From NCBI GenBank assembly GCA_900539155.1, contig UQBE01000054.1:1-9699 (forward strand): a stretch of 9,699 bases of DNA, in the 5' to 3' direction. This stretch comes from an uncultured Porphyromonas sp. Lineage in GTDB: Bacteria > Bacteroidota > Bacteroidia > Bacteroidales > Porphyromonadaceae. This document shows positions 6,872 to 9,699 of the stretch, one piece after another (the stretch's first letter is position 1; the number at the start of each line of letters is the position of its first letter). The translations under genes were made by a program, and so were the position numbers. The notes beneath the pieces were generated by a model, which saw nothing but the letters and a program-made list of their open reading frames with translations, searched no databases and had not been told where the DNA came from.

Positions 6872-6903
6872 TTTGCGTGGCTCTCATTTTATTAGTAGCT
6901 TTG
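6872..6903 (+). promoter_or_regulatory. Bacteroidota-type promoter for manC
   Basis: The -33 box TTTG (6872-6875) is followed after 20 bp by TAGCTTTG (6896-6903), a full match to the Bacteroidota -7 consensus TAnnTTTG at the usual spacing. Transcription would start near 6910, giving a leader of about 26 nt before the ATG at 6936. The spacer is A/T-rich. Confidence 0.75.
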
Positions 6904-6935
6904 TGACGACAAACCAACACATAGCAGATATTTAG

Positions 6936-8024
6936 ATGGAGCATTACTATTGTGTCATCATGGGCGGTGGTGTAGGCAGTCGCTTCTGGCCTATCTCGCG
7001 CCAGTCACGCCCCAAGCAGTTTCTCGACTTCTTCGGTACGGGCAGTTCGCTACTACAGGACACTTACCGGCGCTTCGTGCGTATCGTCCCCGAGGACCAT
7101 ATCTACATCGTCACACATGCCGACTATGTCGACCTCACACTGGAGCAGCTCCCCGCCCTCTCTCGGGAGCAGATATTGACCGAGCCCATCAGGCGCAATA
7201 CGGCTCCCTGCATCGCTTACGCCTGCTATCATATCTATCAGCGCGACCCTAAGGCGACCATCGTCGTCGCAGCCTCGGATCACATCATCATGAACGAGGA
7301 CAACTTCGTCCAGACAGTCAGTCAGTCGCTCCACTTCGCCTCGCTCCATCCTTATCTCCTGACACTGGGCATCCAGCCCACAGCACCCGAGACAGGCTAC
7401 GGCTACATACAGGTGGACTCGAGCGAAGCTCCCCTCGACGGGCAGTATCACAAGGTCAAGGTCTTCACCGAAAAGCCCAACCGCGAGATGGCTGAAATCT
7501 TCGTCTCCTGCGGGGAGTTCCTCTGGAATAGCGGGATGTTCGTCTGGCAGGTCAAGACAATCCTCGACGCCTTTGCCAAGTATATGCCCGAGGTGAGCCG
7601 GCTCTTCACAGAGCACGTCCAGGAGTTTGGCACCAGTCGTGAGCAAGAAGCGATAGAGGAGATCTACCCTTACTGTCCGAGTATCTCCATCGACTACGGA
7701 GTCCTGGAGAAGGCGGACAACGTCCTAGTCACTCCGGCGACCTTCGGCTGGGCAGACCTAGGCACCTGGGGCGCGCTCTATGACCAGAGCTCTAAGGATG
7801 AGGCTGGCAATGTGACCAATCATCAGCGGACACGCTTCTACGAGTCGATGAATAACATTCTCTATATTGACGACCCAGACCTTATGGCGGTCGTGCAGGG
7901 GGTCGACGACTGTATCATTGCCAAGCATGACAACGTCCTCCTCATCTGCAAGCGGGAGGCGGAGCAGAGCATCAAGAACTATGTCGCCGATGTGGAGATA
8001 GACTCCGGGCAAGACTACATATAG
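6936..8024 (+). CDS. manC: Mannose-1-phosphate guanylyltransferase (GDP-mannose pyrophosphorylase)
   Basis: This cytoplasmic enzyme makes GDP-mannose from GTP and mannose-1-phosphate, the donor for mannose, fucose and related sugars in surface glycans. The 362-aa protein carries the family signature GGGVGSRFWPISRQSRPKQF (10-29; GxGxRxWPxSRxxxPKQF type), EPIRRNTAPCIA (83-94), ASDH (113-116, the metal-binding Asp region), PETGYGYI (151-158), FTEKP (177-181), LWNSGMF (196-202), an IDYGVLEKA motif and GWADLGTW. It is single-domain and lacks the C-terminal phosphomannose isomerase domain of the roughly 480-aa ManC/AlgA proteins, as is usual in Bacteroidota. The start follows a consensus promoter. 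It is divergent from the surface-protein genes and 33 bp ahead of the DUF2851 gene. The name rfbM would also fit. Confidence 0.95.
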   Translation: MEHYYCVIMGGGVGSRFWPISRQSRPKQFLDFFGTGSSLLQDTYRRFVRIVPEDHIYIVTHADYVDLTLEQLPALSREQILTEPIRRNTAPCIAYACYHIYQRDPKATIVVAASDHIIMNEDNFVQTVSQSLHFASLHPYLLTLGIQPTAPETGYGYIQVDSSEAPLDGQYHKVKVFTEKPNREMAEIFVSCGEFLWNSGMFVWQVKTILDAFAKYMPEVSRLFTEHVQEFGTSREQEAIEEIYPYCPSISIDYGVLEKADNVLVTPATFGWADLGTWGALYDQSSKDEAGNVTNHQRTRFYESMNNILYIDDPDLMAVVQGVDDCIIAKHDNVLLICKREAEQSIKNYVADVEIDSGQDYI

Positions 8025-8057
8025 GTTGAAGAATCCGCCAACAGTGTTCCGCCTTCT

Positions 8058-9416
8058 ATGCAGGAGATGTGGCTACATCAGATCTGGGGCAATAGGCTCT
8101 ACGAGGGACTGACCTTCGAGCCTCACCCGTGCATCCCCGAGGGGGTCACCCCGGTCGTCCTGGACCCTGGGCGGTACAATACGAATGGGGGACCAGACTT
8201 TAGCAATCTCAAGCTACGTATCGGACCGCTCGTGTGGGCGGGCAATGGGGAGATTCACCAGAATGCTACCGACTGGTTGCGACACGGCCATCAGCTCGAC
8301 CCGACCTACAATAATGTCATCCTTCACATTGTCCTCAAGGACGACGGTCCCATCACCCTACAGGCTGGCACCCCGCCCATCACCTGTCGGATGCAAATCA
8401 ATCCCGACCTCCTAGCTATCGCACAGCAACTGACCGAGGCGCCTCACATTCCCGCCTGTGGCACGGCCTGCAGTGAGCTCCCAGCGGCGGAGCAGTCGGC
8501 ATGGTTGACACAGCTAGCTGGAGAGCGTCTCGAGCGTAAGTGCAGGCAGATAGAGACGGCGATGAACTTTTCCCAAGGCGACCTAGCAGCCGTCACCCAT
8601 CTCTTTCTGATGCGTTATCTAGGCAGTAAGGTCAATAATGATGCTTTCGAGCAAATAGCCCGGCGCCTTTCCCCAGCCATACTACTCAAGCACAAGGGCT
8701 CTCTCCAAGCTCTCGAAGCTCTCCTGCTCGGTGTGGGCGGACTGCTTGAGGAGCACACGACTAGCAGTCCCACGGAGCCCGAGGAGGAGCTCTATCGTGA
8801 GCGACTAAGGGAGGAGTACACTTTTCTCGCACACAAGTACCAGCTCTCATCAATCCCGCCTGGGACTATGCGGATGCTACGCCTACGCCCCACCGCCTTC
8901 CCGCATAGACGACTGGCATACGTAGCCGCGCTATACAACCGAAGTGACAACCTCCCGGGGCAACTGCTGCGCGTCGCCTCCCTAGGTGAGCTCGAGCAGC
9001 TCCTCACCGTTGAGCTGTCGGACTACTGGCAGAGACACTACCATTGGGGAGCAGCGTCCGACAATTCCCTAGGTTCGCTCGGGCGGAGTACAATCGAGAG
9101 TATTGCTATCAACGTCGTTCTCCCACTCCAGTACTACCTCTCGCAAGTAAGACTAGGAGGGCTCTCGGTGGCACCGACGGGTCACGGAGCTATGAGTGCA
9201 CACGACCTGCCACCCGAACGCAATAGCGTCATCCGCCGCTTCACCGCGCAGGGGCTGCAGCCGCGAGACACCAGTGAGAGTCAAGCACTCCTCGAGCTAT
9301 ACGAATGCTACTGCGAGCCTCGTCGCTGCTGGCTATGTCCCGTGGGGCGCACGCTCCTGCAGAGCTACAGTGCCAGGACCTTGCCACCTTCCGTCGGGGA
9401 GCAGCCCGACGCCTAG
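8058..9416 (+). CDS. DUF2851 family protein of unknown function
   Basis: This 452-aa protein matches the DUF2851 family as remembered: an N-terminal HQIWGNRLYEG-like start, GGPDFSN (44-50), WAGNGEIH (60-67), DWLRHGHQLDP (72-82), NNVILHIV (85-92), and a C-terminal cysteine cluster (Cys 417, 419, 424, 427 in YCEPRRCWLCPVGRTLL). The conserved Asp, Glu and His residues of the N-terminal part could bind metal, but no activity is established. There is no signal peptide or membrane segment, so it is probably cytoplasmic. It starts 33 bp after manC with no promoter seen between, so co-transcription is likely, although a functional link to GDP-mannose is not evident. The tail after the cysteine cluster (435-452) is unlikely to be functionally important. 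Confidence 0.88.
   Translation: MQEMWLHQIWGNRLYEGLTFEPHPCIPEGVTPVVLDPGRYNTNGGPDFSNLKLRIGPLVWAGNGEIHQNATDWLRHGHQLDPTYNNVILHIVLKDDGPITLQAGTPPITCRMQINPDLLAIAQQLTEAPHIPACGTACSELPAAEQSAWLTQLAGERLERKCRQIETAMNFSQGDLAAVTHLFLMRYLGSKVNNDAFEQIARRLSPAILLKHKGSLQALEALLLGVGGLLEEHTTSSPTEPEEELYRERLREEYTFLAHKYQLSSIPPGTMRMLRLRPTAFPHRRLAYVAALYNRSDNLPGQLLRVASLGELEQLLTVELSDYWQRHYHWGAASDNSLGSLGRSTIESIAINVVLPLQYYLSQVRLGGLSVAPTGHGAMSAHDLPPERNSVIRRFTAQGLQPRDTSESQALLELYECYCEPRRCWLCPVGRTLLQSYSARTLPPSVGEQPDA
9392..9411 (+). other. Hairpin ending just before the DUF2851 stop codon
   Basis: A perfect 7-bp GC-rich stem (cgtcggg at 9392-9398 with cccgacg at 9405-9411) has a 6-nt loop and ends 2 nt before the TAG at 9414. 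No T-run follows, so it is not a standard terminator. It may be chance in GC-rich coding sequence. Confidence 0.3.
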
Positions 9417-9424
9417 CCCCGCGC

Positions 9425-9556
9425 ATCTCACCATGCTTGCGCAAAAGCCGTTGCCTCCTTGCGCAAATGTCGTTTCGTCCTTGCGCAAATGTCGTTTGAC
9501 TTATCGGGAAAAGTGATTTGACATCTGCGGAGGAGCCATTTAACTTATCGGGAAGG
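9425..9556. repeat. Array of six degenerate 22-bp units
   Basis: Six windows with a strict 22-bp period run from 9425 to 9556. The core octamer is TTGCGCAA in three units (9437-9444, 9459-9466, 9481-9488), then ATCGGGAA (9503-9510), CTGCGGAG (9525-9532) and ATCGGGAA (9547-9554). The linkers are variants of atgtcgtttgactt; TTTGAC/TTTGAC/TTTAAC recur at 9495, 9517 and 9539. No spacers separate the units, so it is not a CRISPR. It could be a phased protein-binding array or an intergenic repeat family. It lies between the DUF2851 stop and the next likely start. Confidence 0.75.
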
Positions 9557-9573
9557 CTGACGCATTATATATA

Positions 9574-9699
9574 ATGAATTCATCTATTCCTCGCTGGTCG
9601 CTATCTGTAGCTCCTGACAGAGCAATTAGAGAGACTATTGCATCAAGGCGAATCGCTGTGTTGCTTTCGGGATTCGGCTTCGGTCACATACGGAGGTAT
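9574..9699 (+). CDS. Start of a possible gene cut by the window end, unidentified
   Basis: An ATG at 9574 opens a frame that stays open for 42 codons to the end of the window. It begins MNSSIPRWSLSVAPDRAI and later reads RRIAVLLSGFGFGH, a hydrophobic strand followed by a glycine-rich turn. That would suit a nucleotide- or sugar-binding N-terminus, but no family is recognised. It is preceded by an AT-rich stretch (attatatata) with no Shine-Dalgarno, and it begins about 18 bp after the 22-bp array. An open frame of 42 codons is weak evidence by itself. Confidence 0.4.
   Translation, partial: MNSSIPRWSLSVAPDRAIRETIASRRIAVLLSGFGFGHIRRY

Noticed and set aside
7053..7646. 197-codon frame antisense to manC
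   Set aside because: It lies fully within the strongly supported manC reading frame. Long antisense frames are common in such coding DNA, and the product matches nothing.
9392..9411. Intrinsic terminator of the manC-DUF2851 operon
   Set aside because: The stem lies inside the coding region and is followed by GC-rich sequence without a T-run.
9425..9556. CRISPR array
   Set aside because: The units abut with a 22-bp period and have no unique spacers; no cas genes are in the window.

Overview
The window looks like chromosomal DNA of a Bacteroidota member, most likely Porphyromonas of the moderate-GC type (P. asaccharolytica / P. uenonis-like). The basis is: two large secreted proteins ending in a type A C-terminal sorting domain of the type IX secretion system (T9SS); a DUF2851 protein, a family typical of Bacteroidota; a single-domain mannose-1-phosphate guanylyltransferase; a promoter matching the Bacteroidota TTTG / TAnnTTTG form; and leaders with no obvious Shine-Dalgarno. 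The genus is inferred from these traits and not from a database match.

Layout. Positions 1-743 hold no convincing gene but are rich in repeats: three 48-bp direct repeats, a 104-bp MITE-like inverted-repeat element, a low-complexity pyrimidine-rich tract, and three CCACGTGG palindromes spaced exactly 22 bp apart. Positions 762-6722 (minus strand) hold two genes for secreted surface proteins. The upstream one (1290 aa) is a chain of about 13 InlB B-like repeats. The downstream one (620 aa) is an internalin-J-like leucine-rich-repeat protein with two such repeats. Both end in the same 129-residue C-terminus, and the DNA encoding it is 407/408 identical. From a divergent intergenic region the plus strand carries manC (6936-8024) and a DUF2851 gene (8058-9416), 33 bp apart and probably co-transcribed. 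After them comes an array of degenerate 22-bp units (9425-9556) and the likely start of another gene that runs off the window (from 9574).

How the genes may work together. The two minus-strand products should be exported by Sec through N-terminal signal peptides, cross the outer membrane by T9SS and be displayed or released as adhesin-like proteins. ManC makes GDP-mannose for surface glycans. T9SS cargo in Porphyromonas is anchored to an LPS, so a surface theme is plausible, but the window shows no direct link. The most notable signals are the near-perfect DNA identity of the two sorting-domain regions (recent duplication or gene conversion), the ABB'A' repeat mosaic in the 1290-aa protein, and the structured intergenic repeats with 22-bp phasing or compensatory hairpin changes.
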